From: DATMNI01 sp963817515 | GTDB taxonomy: Bacteria; Acidobacteriota; Terriglobia; Bryobacterales; Bryobacteraceae | Direction: 5' to 3' | Assembly: GCA_963817515.1 (NCBI GenBank) | Contig: CAWFPJ010000012.1 | Location: forward strand, 248,001 to 312,000 | DNA length: 64,000 bases | In this document: positions 57,262-64,000 of the stretch, piece after piece | Numbering within the stretch: position 1 is the first letter of the stretch | How the letters are laid out: each line of letters starts with the position of its first letter | Position numbers and translations under genes: made by a program | Notes under the pieces: generated by a model | Seen by the model: only the letters and a program-made list of their open reading frames with translations | Told to the model about the DNA's origin: nothing | Database searches by the model: none

Positions 57262-57302
57262 GGAAGAACGGGGGCCGGATGTCGGGGGCCGGGGGCCGGA
57301 TG
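57262..57302 (+). repeat. G-rich repeat between actB and actC
   Basis: The gap carries three GGGGGCCGG blocks, two of them followed by ATG (about 57269-57302). Clustered G-runs could fold as a G-quadruplex or pause the ribosome within the operon. It may also be simple slippage. Confidence 0.45.
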
Positions 57303-57325
57303 GTGAGCACCTTTGAACAATAGCC

Positions 57326-58705
57326 ATGGCGGATGAACCACAAGTAATCGATCAACCGGAAGCGCAGAAGATCATCGCTCCCGGCTACACGTTCGCCACT
57401 GTCACCGATCAGATTGCGACGGTGGTGCTGACGAAGAAGACACCGGTCTTCTGGTTTGTCGCCTTCGGCGTGGGCTTCTCGCTGCTGCTTTTGTTCCTGT
57501 ATGCGGTGGCGATGCTGCTGGCGAAAGGCGTGGGCATCTGGGGTATCCGGTCGCCGGTGATGTGGGGTTTTGCCATCACGAACTTTGTGTGGTGGATCGG
57601 TATCGGCCACGCCGGCACGCTGATTTCCGCGATTCTGCTGCTGCTCAACCAGCGATGGCGCAATTCCATCAACCGCTTCGCTGAGGCCATGACATTGTTC
57701 GCGGTGGCCTGCGCCGGCATGTACCCGCTGCTCCACCTGGGCCGGCCCTGGCTGTTCTACTGGCTGTTCCCCTACCCCAATACCATGGGCGTTCAGCCGA
57801 ATTTCCGGAGCCCGCTGGTGTGGGACGTGTTCGCGGTTTCCACTTACGCCACGGTGTCGCTGTTGTTCTGGTACGTGGGCCTGATGCCTGACCTGGCCAC
57901 GCTGCGCGACCGCACCCACAGCCGTTTCGCGAGGTTCACTTACGGAATCATGGCCATGGGCTGGCGCGGTTCGGCCCGGCACTGGAGCATTTATGAAACC
58001 GCGTCACTGCTGCTGGCCGGCCTGGCGACTCCTCTGGTGCTTTCGGTCCATACGGTGGTCAGTTTCGACTTCACCATCGCCATCGTACCCGGTTGGCATA
58101 GCACGTTCTTTCCACCTTACTTTGTGGCGGGCGCCATTTACTCGGGCTTTGCCATGGTGCTGGCGCTGGCCATTCCGTTGCGCCGCATGTACGGCCTGGA
58201 AGGGCTGATCACCGACAAGCACCTGGACAATTCCGCCAAGGTGATGCTGGCCACGGGCCTGATTGTGGCTTACTCTTACATCCTCGAATTATTTACCGCC
58301 TGGTATACGGGCAATGTTTATGAGGCCGCCGCATTCTGGCACCGCCTGACCGGCCCCTACGCCCTCACGTACTGGACGCTGGTTTTCTGCAATATCGTTT
58401 CGCCGAATCTGCTCTGGTTCAAGAAGATTCGCTCCAACCCGGCTCTGCTGTTTTGCTCGTCTATTGTCGTACTGGTGGGCATGTGGATGGAGCGCTTCAT
58501 GATCATTGTCAGCAGCCTGGCCCAGGATTATCTGCCTTCGTCGTGGGGCATCTTCCACGGCACGCGCTGGGACTGGGCCACGTATCTGGGCACCATCGGG
58601 TTGTTCCTGTTCCTGTTCTTCCTCTTTATTCGACTGCTTCCGATGATTTCGATCTTTGAAGTCCGGACCTTGCTTCCGCAGGCGAAGATCGAGGAGAGGA
58701 GGTGA
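57326..58705 (+). CDS. actC: Alternative complex III subunit C, NrfD-like quinol-binding membrane protein
   Basis: 459 residues with ten membrane helices typical of the NrfD/PsrC family. Conserved pieces include VMWGFAITNFVWWIGIGHAG, WRNSINRFAEAMTLFAVACA, HLGRPWLFYWLFPYPN and SFDFTIAIVPGWHSTFFPPY. This subunit holds a quinol-binding site. A strong AGGAGGTGA at its end (58696-58704) overlaps the stop and serves actD. Confidence 0.94.
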   Translation: MADEPQVIDQPEAQKIIAPGYTFATVTDQIATVVLTKKTPVFWFVAFGVGFSLLLLFLYAVAMLLAKGVGIWGIRSPVMWGFAITNFVWWIGIGHAGTLISAILLLLNQRWRNSINRFAEAMTLFAVACAGMYPLLHLGRPWLFYWLFPYPNTMGVQPNFRSPLVWDVFAVSTYATVSLLFWYVGLMPDLATLRDRTHSRFARFTYGIMAMGWRGSARHWSIYETASLLLAGLATPLVLSVHTVVSFDFTIAIVPGWHSTFFPPYFVAGAIYSGFAMVLALAIPLRRMYGLEGLITDKHLDNSAKVMLATGLIVAYSYILELFTAWYTGNVYEAAAFWHRLTGPYALTYWTLVFCNIVSPNLLWFKKIRSNPALLFCSSIVVLVGMWMERFMIIVSSLAQDYLPSSWGIFHGTRWDWATYLGTIGLFLFLFFLFIRLLPMISIFEVRTLLPQAKIEERR

Positions 58706-58709
58706 ACCG

Positions 58710-59261
58710 TTGACCAGGCATGGCGCCTTGACCAAACCGATTTACGGCTTAATCGCCGAGTTCGATAATCCCACGGCGCTGGTCACTGCCGCCCGCGCGG
58801 CGCGTGAAAAAGGCTATCGAAAGCTGGACGCGTATTCGCCGTTTCCCATTGAGGAATTGACCGACGCCCTGCATCTGCACCACAACAAACTCCCGCTTCT
58901 GGTGCTTCTGGGCGGCATTCTGGGCGGCATCGGCGGCTACCTGCTGCAGTATTACGTGACCGTAATTTATTTCCCAATCAACATCGCCGGCAGGCCGCTG
59001 CATAGCTGGCCTTCCTACATCGTGATTACGTTCGAGATGACGATTCTGATCGCTTCGATTTCCGCGGTGCTTGGGCTGCTGGGCCTGTGCGGCCTGCCCA
59101 TGCCCTACCATCCGGTCTTCAATGTGCCGCGATTCGCGCTGGCTTCGCGCAACCGGTTTTTCCTGTGCATCGAATCCACGGACCCAATGTTCGACCACGA
59201 CCGGACCAGCGATTTTCTGGAGACGCTGGAGCCCCGAGAGGTATCTGAAGTTGCGCATTAA
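58710..59261 (+). CDS. actD: Alternative complex III subunit D
   Basis: 183 residues. I start at TTG 58710 because a near-perfect AGGAGGTGA (58696-58704) precedes it with 5-nt spacing; longer frames overlap actC. Motifs: PIYGLIAEFDNPTALVTAAR, then two membrane helices separated by a loop (LLVLLGGILGGIGGYLLQYY, about 70-90; VITFEMTILIASISAVLGLL, about 110-130), then the cytosolic tail HPVFNVPRFALASRNRFFL. Small structural subunit of ACIII. Confidence 0.93.
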   Translation: MTRHGALTKPIYGLIAEFDNPTALVTAARAAREKGYRKLDAYSPFPIEELTDALHLHHNKLPLLVLLGGILGGIGGYLLQYYVTVIYFPINIAGRPLHSWPSYIVITFEMTILIASISAVLGLLGLCGLPMPYHPVFNVPRFALASRNRFFLCIESTDPMFDHDRTSDFLETLEPREVSEVAH

Positions 59262-59268
59262 TTTCAAA

Positions 59269-60003
59269 ATGCCGCGCTCTAATTTCAGATTCGGCTTGAC
59301 CGCTTGCTCACGCGCGCGGCTCGGAAAGCGCCCGCAGAGCCGCGACCGTGAGGGAGCGGTTGGTCCGCTCAAATTCGGCGCGATCATGCTGGCCCTTTTA
59401 GCGTCCACAGCCTGCCGCCAGGACATGCACGACCAGCCCAAGTATATTCCGCTCCGGCCCAGCGAATTCTTCACCGACGGCCGCTCTGCCCGGCCTCTGC
59501 CCGAAGGCACAGTGGCCCGCGGGCATCTGAACGAGGACACCCTCTTTTACACCGGCAAAGGCCAGGACGGCAAGCCGGTCGACACGTTCCCATTCCCCGT
59601 GACCAAGGACGTGATTCTGCGCGGCCAGCAGCGCTTCAACATCTATTGCACTCCCTGCCATGACCGCACCGGATCGGGCAACGGCATGATCGTGCGCCGG
59701 GGCTACCGCCGGCCGCCGACGTTTCACAGCGACCGGCTGCGGCAAGTCCCCAACGGATATATCTACGACGTGATCACCAGCGGATTCGGCGCCATGCCGG
59801 ACTACGCCGCTCAGATTCAACCGCGCGACCGCTGGGCCATTGTGTCCTACGTGCGCGCCCTTCAACTGAGCCAGGACGCGTCCATCAACGACGTTCCCGC
59901 GGAAGCTCGCGGCCAACTCGGCCCGCCGCCATACGGCATCATCATTGAGCAAAGGCCGGCCAGCTCGGCCACGGACAGACCTACCCAGGGAGGCGCGAAA
60001 TGA
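59269..60003 (+). CDS. actE: Alternative complex III subunit E, monoheme cytochrome c lipoprotein
   Basis: 244 residues from ATG 59269, or 205 from ATG 59386. The mature protein begins CRQDMHDQPKYIPLRPSEFF and carries CTPCHDRTGSGNGMI, a class I heme c. LASTAC before the cysteine is a lipobox. Between the two candidate starts the frame contains PQSRDREGAVG, encoded by a REP-like repeat (59337-59359) that also occurs at 35244-35266. Either the repeat inserted into the signal region of the gene, or it forms the untranslated leader and the short start is used. Stop overlaps actF (ATGA). Confidence 0.88.
   Translation: MPRSNFRFGLTACSRARLGKRPQSRDREGAVGPLKFGAIMLALLASTACRQDMHDQPKYIPLRPSEFFTDGRSARPLPEGTVARGHLNEDTLFYTGKGQDGKPVDTFPFPVTKDVILRGQQRFNIYCTPCHDRTGSGNGMIVRRGYRRPPTFHSDRLRQVPNGYIYDVITSGFGAMPDYAAQIQPRDRWAIVSYVRALQLSQDASINDVPAEARGQLGPPPYGIIIEQRPASSATDRPTQGGAK
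59337..59359. repeat. REP-like element, family B, inside the actE 5' part
   Basis: A 23-bp sequence identical to the reverse complement of 35244-35266. On the plus strand it encodes QSRDREGAV in the actE frame, right before the lipoprotein signal. Confidence 0.8.
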
Positions 60004-61211
60004 TGGCCCGCACAGTGGATTTCAGCATCCCTTCGGAGTTGCGGGCCGACCTGAAGCAGTGGCGGAGCCGCGCCCAACTTGCAGGCATCGGGGGCGCGTT
60101 GCTGACCGCTGCCGGCTTCTTCCTTACATCGCCGAACCAGTTCTATCGCACGTATCTGTGGTCATACATTTTTGTGGTTGGGCTTGGCCTGGGCCCGCTC
60201 GCCTGGCTGATGCTGCAATACGTGACCGGCGGCGCCTGGGGCCTGGTGATCCGGCGCCCCTGTGAAGCGGCGGCGCGCACCATACCGCTGTTGGCGGTGA
60301 TGTTTCTGCCGGTAGTGATCGGCATTAATAATCTGTATCCGTGGGCGCAGGCCAAGCTGGTGGCAGCCGACCCGGGTCTTCAGCATAAGCAACCATACTT
60401 GAACCTGCCGTTTTTCCTGATTCGCGCGGTTTGCTACTTCGCCGGCTGGATGTTTCTCTCCTGGTACTTCAACCGCTGGTCGCTGGCCGAGGACGCCGAG
60501 AACCGTGAGGGCAATGGGAAAGCCCATCGAATGATGGCTGCGCTGGCCGGCCCGGGCCTGCTTTTCTGGGGCTTCAGCGTCACGTTCATGGTGATTGATT
60601 GGATTCTCTCACTCGATCCGAAATGGTTCTCTACCATCTTCGGCATGCTCTTCATCGCCAACCAGGCCCTGACTTCGATGGCGTTTCTGATCGCCCTGAT
60701 GGTTTTGCTCTCTTATCGCCGGCCGATGTCGGAGATCCTTACGGCGCGCCACCTGCACGATCTGGGCAAGTTCCTGCTGGCGCTGGTCATGGTGTGGGCG
60801 TACTTTTCGTTTTCGCAGTTCCTGATTATCTGGGCGGGCAACCTGCCCGAAGAAATTCCCTGGTATCTGACGCGGCTGAATGGCGGCTGGGAATACGTCG
60901 CGCTGGCGTTGGTGTTCGGCCATTTCGCATTGCCCTTCGCCCTGCTGCTCTCGCGCGATTTGAAACGCAATTTCAAACTGCTGGCCGGCATCGCGGTCTT
61001 CATCCTGTTCATGCGTACCGTGGACCTCTACTGGCTGGTGGCGCCCAATTTCAGCACGAGCTCATTCCACGTAAGCTGGATGGATATCACAGCGCCCATC
61101 GGCCTGGTGGGAATCTGGCTGGCATACTTCCTGACACAGTTGGAGAAGCGCGCGTTGATGCCGCTCAACGATCCGCATCTGGAGGAGGCCTTGGAACATG
61201 GCAGAGAATAA
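60000..61211 (+). CDS. actF: Alternative complex III subunit F, NrfD-like membrane protein
   Basis: 403 residues with ten membrane helices. It starts at ATG 60000 overlapping the actE stop. Motifs: IRRPCEAAARTIPLLAVMFL, LYPWAQAKLV, CYFAGWMFLSWYFNRWS, WGFSVTFMVIDWILSLDPKW and WGNLPEEIPWY-like IIWAGNLPEEIPWYLTRL. Second quinol-type subunit paired with ActC in the complex. The following small gene starts 14 bp before its stop. Confidence 0.94.
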   Translation: MMARTVDFSIPSELRADLKQWRSRAQLAGIGGALLTAAGFFLTSPNQFYRTYLWSYIFVVGLGLGPLAWLMLQYVTGGAWGLVIRRPCEAAARTIPLLAVMFLPVVIGINNLYPWAQAKLVAADPGLQHKQPYLNLPFFLIRAVCYFAGWMFLSWYFNRWSLAEDAENREGNGKAHRMMAALAGPGLLFWGFSVTFMVIDWILSLDPKWFSTIFGMLFIANQALTSMAFLIALMVLLSYRRPMSEILTARHLHDLGKFLLALVMVWAYFSFSQFLIIWAGNLPEEIPWYLTRLNGGWEYVALALVFGHFALPFALLLSRDLKRNFKLLAGIAVFILFMRTVDLYWLVAPNFSTSSFHVSWMDITAPIGLVGIWLAYFLTQLEKRALMPLNDPHLEEALEHGRE

Positions 61212-61625
61212 TCCGCACCTCCCTCTAGAACCCGGCAACGTTCCCGCCATTGGACCCGGTCACGAAACCGGCGACGTCAACGCCTGGGCGGTCGGAAAGT
61301 TCGGAGTCGCGCTGATCGCCATCATTGCCCTTTCGCTCACCCTTCTGATCGGCCTGTTCAAGTATTTCCAGACCCGCGACCAGGCTAACCCGGTGGTCTA
61401 TTCCGAAGACCCCAACCAGTTCTTCCCGGAACCGCGGCTGCAGCGCACGCCCATCCCCGACCTGAAAGCCGTTCGCGCCGACGGAAGACCGCATTCTAAA
61501 CGGCTATGGCTGGGTTGATCCGAAACGCGGCGTAGTGCGCATCCCGATCGATATGGCCATCGACGCACTGGCCAAAAAGGGACTGCCGTCCCGGCCGGCT
61601 GGAGCGGAGGTCCGCCAAGCAATGA
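61198..61625 (+). CDS. Small single-helix membrane protein of the act operon, frame interrupted
   Basis: About 141 residues in the restored form. The N-terminus has one membrane helix (about 37-58, VALIAIIALSLTLLIGLFKY), then RLQRTPIPDLKAVRAD in the first frame. Removing one G at 61483-61484 joins it to EDRILNGYGWVDPKRGVVRI, a pattern seen in small proteins encoded after actF in related clusters. The second frame then runs without a stop into sco; removing one C near 61613-61615 would give a stop overlapping the sco ATG. Either that is a second extra base or the two proteins are fused. It may be the ActG-like subunit. Confidence 0.65.
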
Positions 61626-62492
61626 TGTATCCGCCCATCGTCATCTTCACATTGGCCGCCGCCGCGGCCCTGGCCCAACCCGGCCAACCCGCGCCTGTGC
61701 AGCCCTCGCTCAGCATGCAGGACGGCAACCTCAAGCCGGCTCTTCCCGGCGCCCTGCAGGGCGTGGGCATCGACCAGAAACTCGACCAGCAAATCCCGCT
61801 CGGCCTGGTCTTCCGCGATGAAGCCGGCAGGGAAGTTCCGCTCTCCACTTTCTTCCACGCCGGCAAGCCCGTGCTGCTGGCCCCGGTCTATTACCGCTGC
61901 CCCATGCTGTGTACGCAGATTCTGAACGGCGTGGCCAGCAGCCTCAAGGCAGTTTCCCTGTCGCCGGCTCAGGATTTCGAAATCGTCGCCTTCAGTTTCG
62001 ATCCCAAGGATACGCCTGAAACCGCCGCCGCCAAGAAGCAGGTTTATCTCAAGCGCTTCGGCCGCGCCGGCACAGCCAACGGGTGGCACCTGCTCACGGG
62101 CGACGAAGCCAACATCAAAGCCTTAACTGACGCCCTGGGTTATCACTACAAGTTCGATACCGCCACCGGTCAGTTCGCACACGCCAGCGGCATCATGCTG
62201 CTCACGCCGGAGGGCCGCATTTCGCGCTACTTCTATGGCGTGGAATACGCCCCGCGCGATATCCGCCTGGGCCTGGTGGAGGCTTCGCGCAACCAAGATC
62301 GGCAGCCCGGTGGATCAGGTGCTGCTCTTCTGTTTTCATTACGACCCGGCCACCGGCAAGTACGGAGCCGTGGTTATGAATATGATACGGGTCGCCGGCG
62401 CTCTATTCGCGCTGATCTGCGGCGCGTTTCTGTTCTTTGTCTGGCGTCACGATCTGCTGGCCGACCGGCGCATTCTCAGGCGGGTTGGATAG
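61622..62492 (+). CDS. SCO1/SenC-type copper chaperone, frame shifted by one extra base
   Basis: About 289 residues from ATG 61622 after removing one C at 62293-62294, which restores SRNKIGSPVDQVLLFCFHYD and a C-terminal anchor helix (MIRVAGALFALICGAFLFFV). A signal peptide opens the protein. The thioredoxin-like fold has the copper-binding YYRCPMLCTQI (Cys 93 and Cys 97) and FDPKDTPETA. SCO delivers copper to the CuA centre of the CoxB encoded 5 bp downstream. Confidence 0.87.
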
Positions 62493-62497
62493 TCGCC

Positions 62498-63505
62498 ATG
62501 GGATCATTACCTCTTTTTCCGGAGCAGGCTTCCACCTTCGCACCCGAGGTGGATCATCTTCTGTACTTTCTGCTGGCGGTTTCGGTTTTCTTTACGCTGC
62601 TGATTTTCGGCGCCATCTTCTATTTCGCGATCCGCTACCGCCGGCGATCGGAACACGAATTGCCGCATGTTGTGGAAGGCGGCATGACGCTCGAAATCCT
62701 CTGGACCGTCATCCCGTTCGGCCTCACCATGGTGATGTTCACCTGGGGAGCCGCGGTGTTTTTCAACGAAAGCCGGCCGCCCGATGACGCGCTCCAGATC
62801 TACGCCGTCGGCAAGCAGTGGATGTGGAAGCTGGAACACCTGGGAGGCCAGCGCGAAATCAACGAACTGCACATCCCGATGGGGCGCGCGATAAGGCTCA
62901 CCATGACGTCCGAAGATGCGATCCACGCATTCTTCGTGCCGGCCTTCCGCACCAAGCAGGACGTGGTCCCGGGCCGCTACACCACTACCTGGTTCAAGCC
63001 CACCAAACCCGGCCGGTATCATCTTTTTTGCGCCGAATACTGCGGCAACCGGCATTCCGGAATGATCGGCTGGGTCTACGTGATGGAGCCGCAGGATTAC
63101 CAGACGTGGTTGAGCGGCGGCGCGTCCGAAGGCTCTCTCGCCGAAAACGGCCAGAAGTTGTTCACCCAACTGGCCTGCGATAACTGCCACAAGGCCGATA
63201 ACAAAGGCCGCGGCCCCAACCTGGTGGGCGTCTTCGGCAGTACCGTGGAGCTTGCAGGCGGTGGAACCGTGAAGGTGGACGAAGCCTATATCCGCGAATC
63301 CATCCTGCAGCCGCAGGCCAAAATCGTCAAGGGCTACGAGCCCGTCATGCCCACGTTCCAGGGTCTGGTCACCGAAGACCAGGTGTTGCAACTGGTAGAG
63401 TACGTCAGGTCATTAGGTCCGAAGCCGGGGGCCGGTCCGGCGCCGACCAGTAGAGTTCCGGCGGCAAAGAAGAGTGCAGCGGGCACCGCGCCCGCCAATC
63501 GTTAA
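62498..63505 (+). CDS. coxB: Cytochrome c oxidase subunit II with fused cytochrome c domain (caa3 type)
   Basis: 335 residues from ATG 62498. Two membrane helices (about 21-46 and 62-86) are followed by the CuA domain: HAFFVPAFRTKQDVVPGRYT and FCAEYCGNRHSGMIG (about 177-191) with both cysteines, glutamate, histidine and methionine. A C-terminal monoheme domain has CDNCH (227-231) and VMPTFQGLVTEDQ supplying the methionine. This combination takes electrons from ActE and supports a direct ACIII-oxidase chain. An open frame joining it to sco is an artefact of the sco frameshift. Confidence 0.93.
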   Translation: MGSLPLFPEQASTFAPEVDHLLYFLLAVSVFFTLLIFGAIFYFAIRYRRRSEHELPHVVEGGMTLEILWTVIPFGLTMVMFTWGAAVFFNESRPPDDALQIYAVGKQWMWKLEHLGGQREINELHIPMGRAIRLTMTSEDAIHAFFVPAFRTKQDVVPGRYTTTWFKPTKPGRYHLFCAEYCGNRHSGMIGWVYVMEPQDYQTWLSGGASEGSLAENGQKLFTQLACDNCHKADNKGRGPNLVGVFGSTVELAGGGTVKVDEAYIRESILQPQAKIVKGYEPVMPTFQGLVTEDQVLQLVEYVRSLGPKPGAGPAPTSRVPAAKKSAAGTAPANR

Positions 63506-63511
63506 GACACC

Positions 63512-64000
63512 ATGATTACGACAGCGGTACAAGAACGAGAGCATTACTTAAACGCCAGCTACGGCCTCAAGTCGTGGCTCCTTACCAAGGACCACAAGCG
63601 CATCGCTCTGCTCTATCTCGGCACCATCACCTTTTTCTTCTTCCTGGGCGGCGCCTTCGCCACGTTGATCCGCGTCGAACTGCTTACCCCCACGGGCGGC
63701 ATCGTCAGTTCCGAGACTTACAACAGGCTCTTCACGATGCACGGGGTGACGATGGTTTTCTTCTTCCTGGTGCCGTCCATCCCGGCCACGCTCGGAAACT
63801 TTTTCATGCCGATTATGATCGGCGCGCGCGATCTCGCGTTTCCCAGGCTCAACCTGCTGAGCTGGTACCTGCTGGTGATCGGCGGCCTGTTCGCTCTCTT
63901 CGCCATGCTGGCGGGCGGCGTGGATACCGGGCTGGACCTTCTACACACCCTACAGCACCACTTACTCGAACTCGTGGGTGATTGCGACCGCGGTGGGCAT
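63512..64000 (+). CDS. coxA: Cytochrome c oxidase subunit I (partial, with one extra base)
   Basis: The first 163 or so residues are inside the window. Motifs: LTKDHKRIALLYLGT at the N-terminus, YNRLFTMHGVTMVFFFLVPS with the low-spin heme histidine, and GNFFMPIMIGARDLAFPRLN. Removing one G from GGG at 63929-63931 changes an unusual tail into GVDTGWTFYTPYSTTYSNSW, the universal subunit I sequence. The heme-copper site lies beyond the window end. Confidence 0.95.
   Translation, partial: MITTAVQEREHYLNASYGLKSWLLTKDHKRIALLYLGTITFFFFLGGAFATLIRVELLTPTGGIVSSETYNRLFTMHGVTMVFFFLVPSIPATLGNFFMPIMIGARDLAFPRLNLLSWYLLVIGGLFALFAMLAGGVDTGLDLLHTLQHHLLELVGDCDRGGH

Noticed and set aside
61535..63505. SCO-CoxB fusion protein
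   Set aside because: The single frame arises only because of the extra base at 62293; correcting it gives a normal SCO end and a separate coxB start at 62498.

Overview
The window looks like a chromosomal segment of an Acidobacteriota bacterium, probably from the Solibacter/Bryobacter side. This is inferred from gene content, not from a marker search. The clues are high-GC coding, many FG-GAP/UnbV (CRTAC1-like) secreted proteins, an alternative complex III (act) operon followed by sco-coxB-coxA, an exosortase pair, a two-gene glycine dehydrogenase (gcvPA/gcvPB), and short palindromic repeats scattered between and inside genes. No rRNA, tRNA, CRISPR, insertion sequence or prophage was recognised.

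Layout. 1-5433 (+): tail of an NtrC-type activator, a 20-bp tandem repeat, a TolC/HlyD efflux pair, a TPR protein, ssb and a DUF488 protein. 5537-11835 (-): a tightly packed operon for CDP-deoxyhexose and O-antigen synthesis (polymerase/ligase, rfbF, rfbG, rfbH, sugar epimerase/reductase) ending in a fumarylacetoacetase-family enzyme. 12040-13881 (+): a membrane glycosyltransferase. 14252-22688 (+): a 31-codon leader ORF overlapping the first of three secreted proteins, two very large (DUF2341-like, LamG-like, with an Asp-box in one) and one with a short collagen-like stretch; a GT4 glycosyltransferase follows. 23932-27573 (-): sensor kinase, LuxR-type regulator and a CRTAC1-like protein, translationally overlapped. 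27690-35185 (+): TPR+UnbV giant protein, pentaheme cytochrome/TPR protein and a second CRTAC1-like protein.

35307-43404: DUF72, a holin-like membrane protein, glcE-glcF, an MsbA-like ABC exporter, exosortase-epsI and threonine dehydrogenase. 43442-46850: ATP-grasp ligase, YggX-like protein and a membrane glycosyltransferase. 46835-51146 (-): the complete glycine cleavage system (gcvT-gcvH-gcvPA-gcvPB), which fits functionally with the nearby threonine dehydrogenase. 51271-53462: a stand-alone OmpR-type DNA-binding protein, a small secreted protein and an Ntn-type asparaginase. 53629-64000 (+): actABCDEF, a small membrane protein, sco, coxB (with fused cytochrome c domain) and the start of coxA. 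Together these form a quinol-to-oxygen respiratory chain.

A caution for all users: at least ten genes are interrupted by a single extra base (near 4950, 7207, 29554, 30050, 38986, 42263, 44612, 61483, 62293 and 63930; possibly also 61614). Every one is an insertion, and removing it restores a family-typical protein. The pattern looks like sequencing or assembly error rather than gene decay. Coordinates below for those genes span the restored gene.
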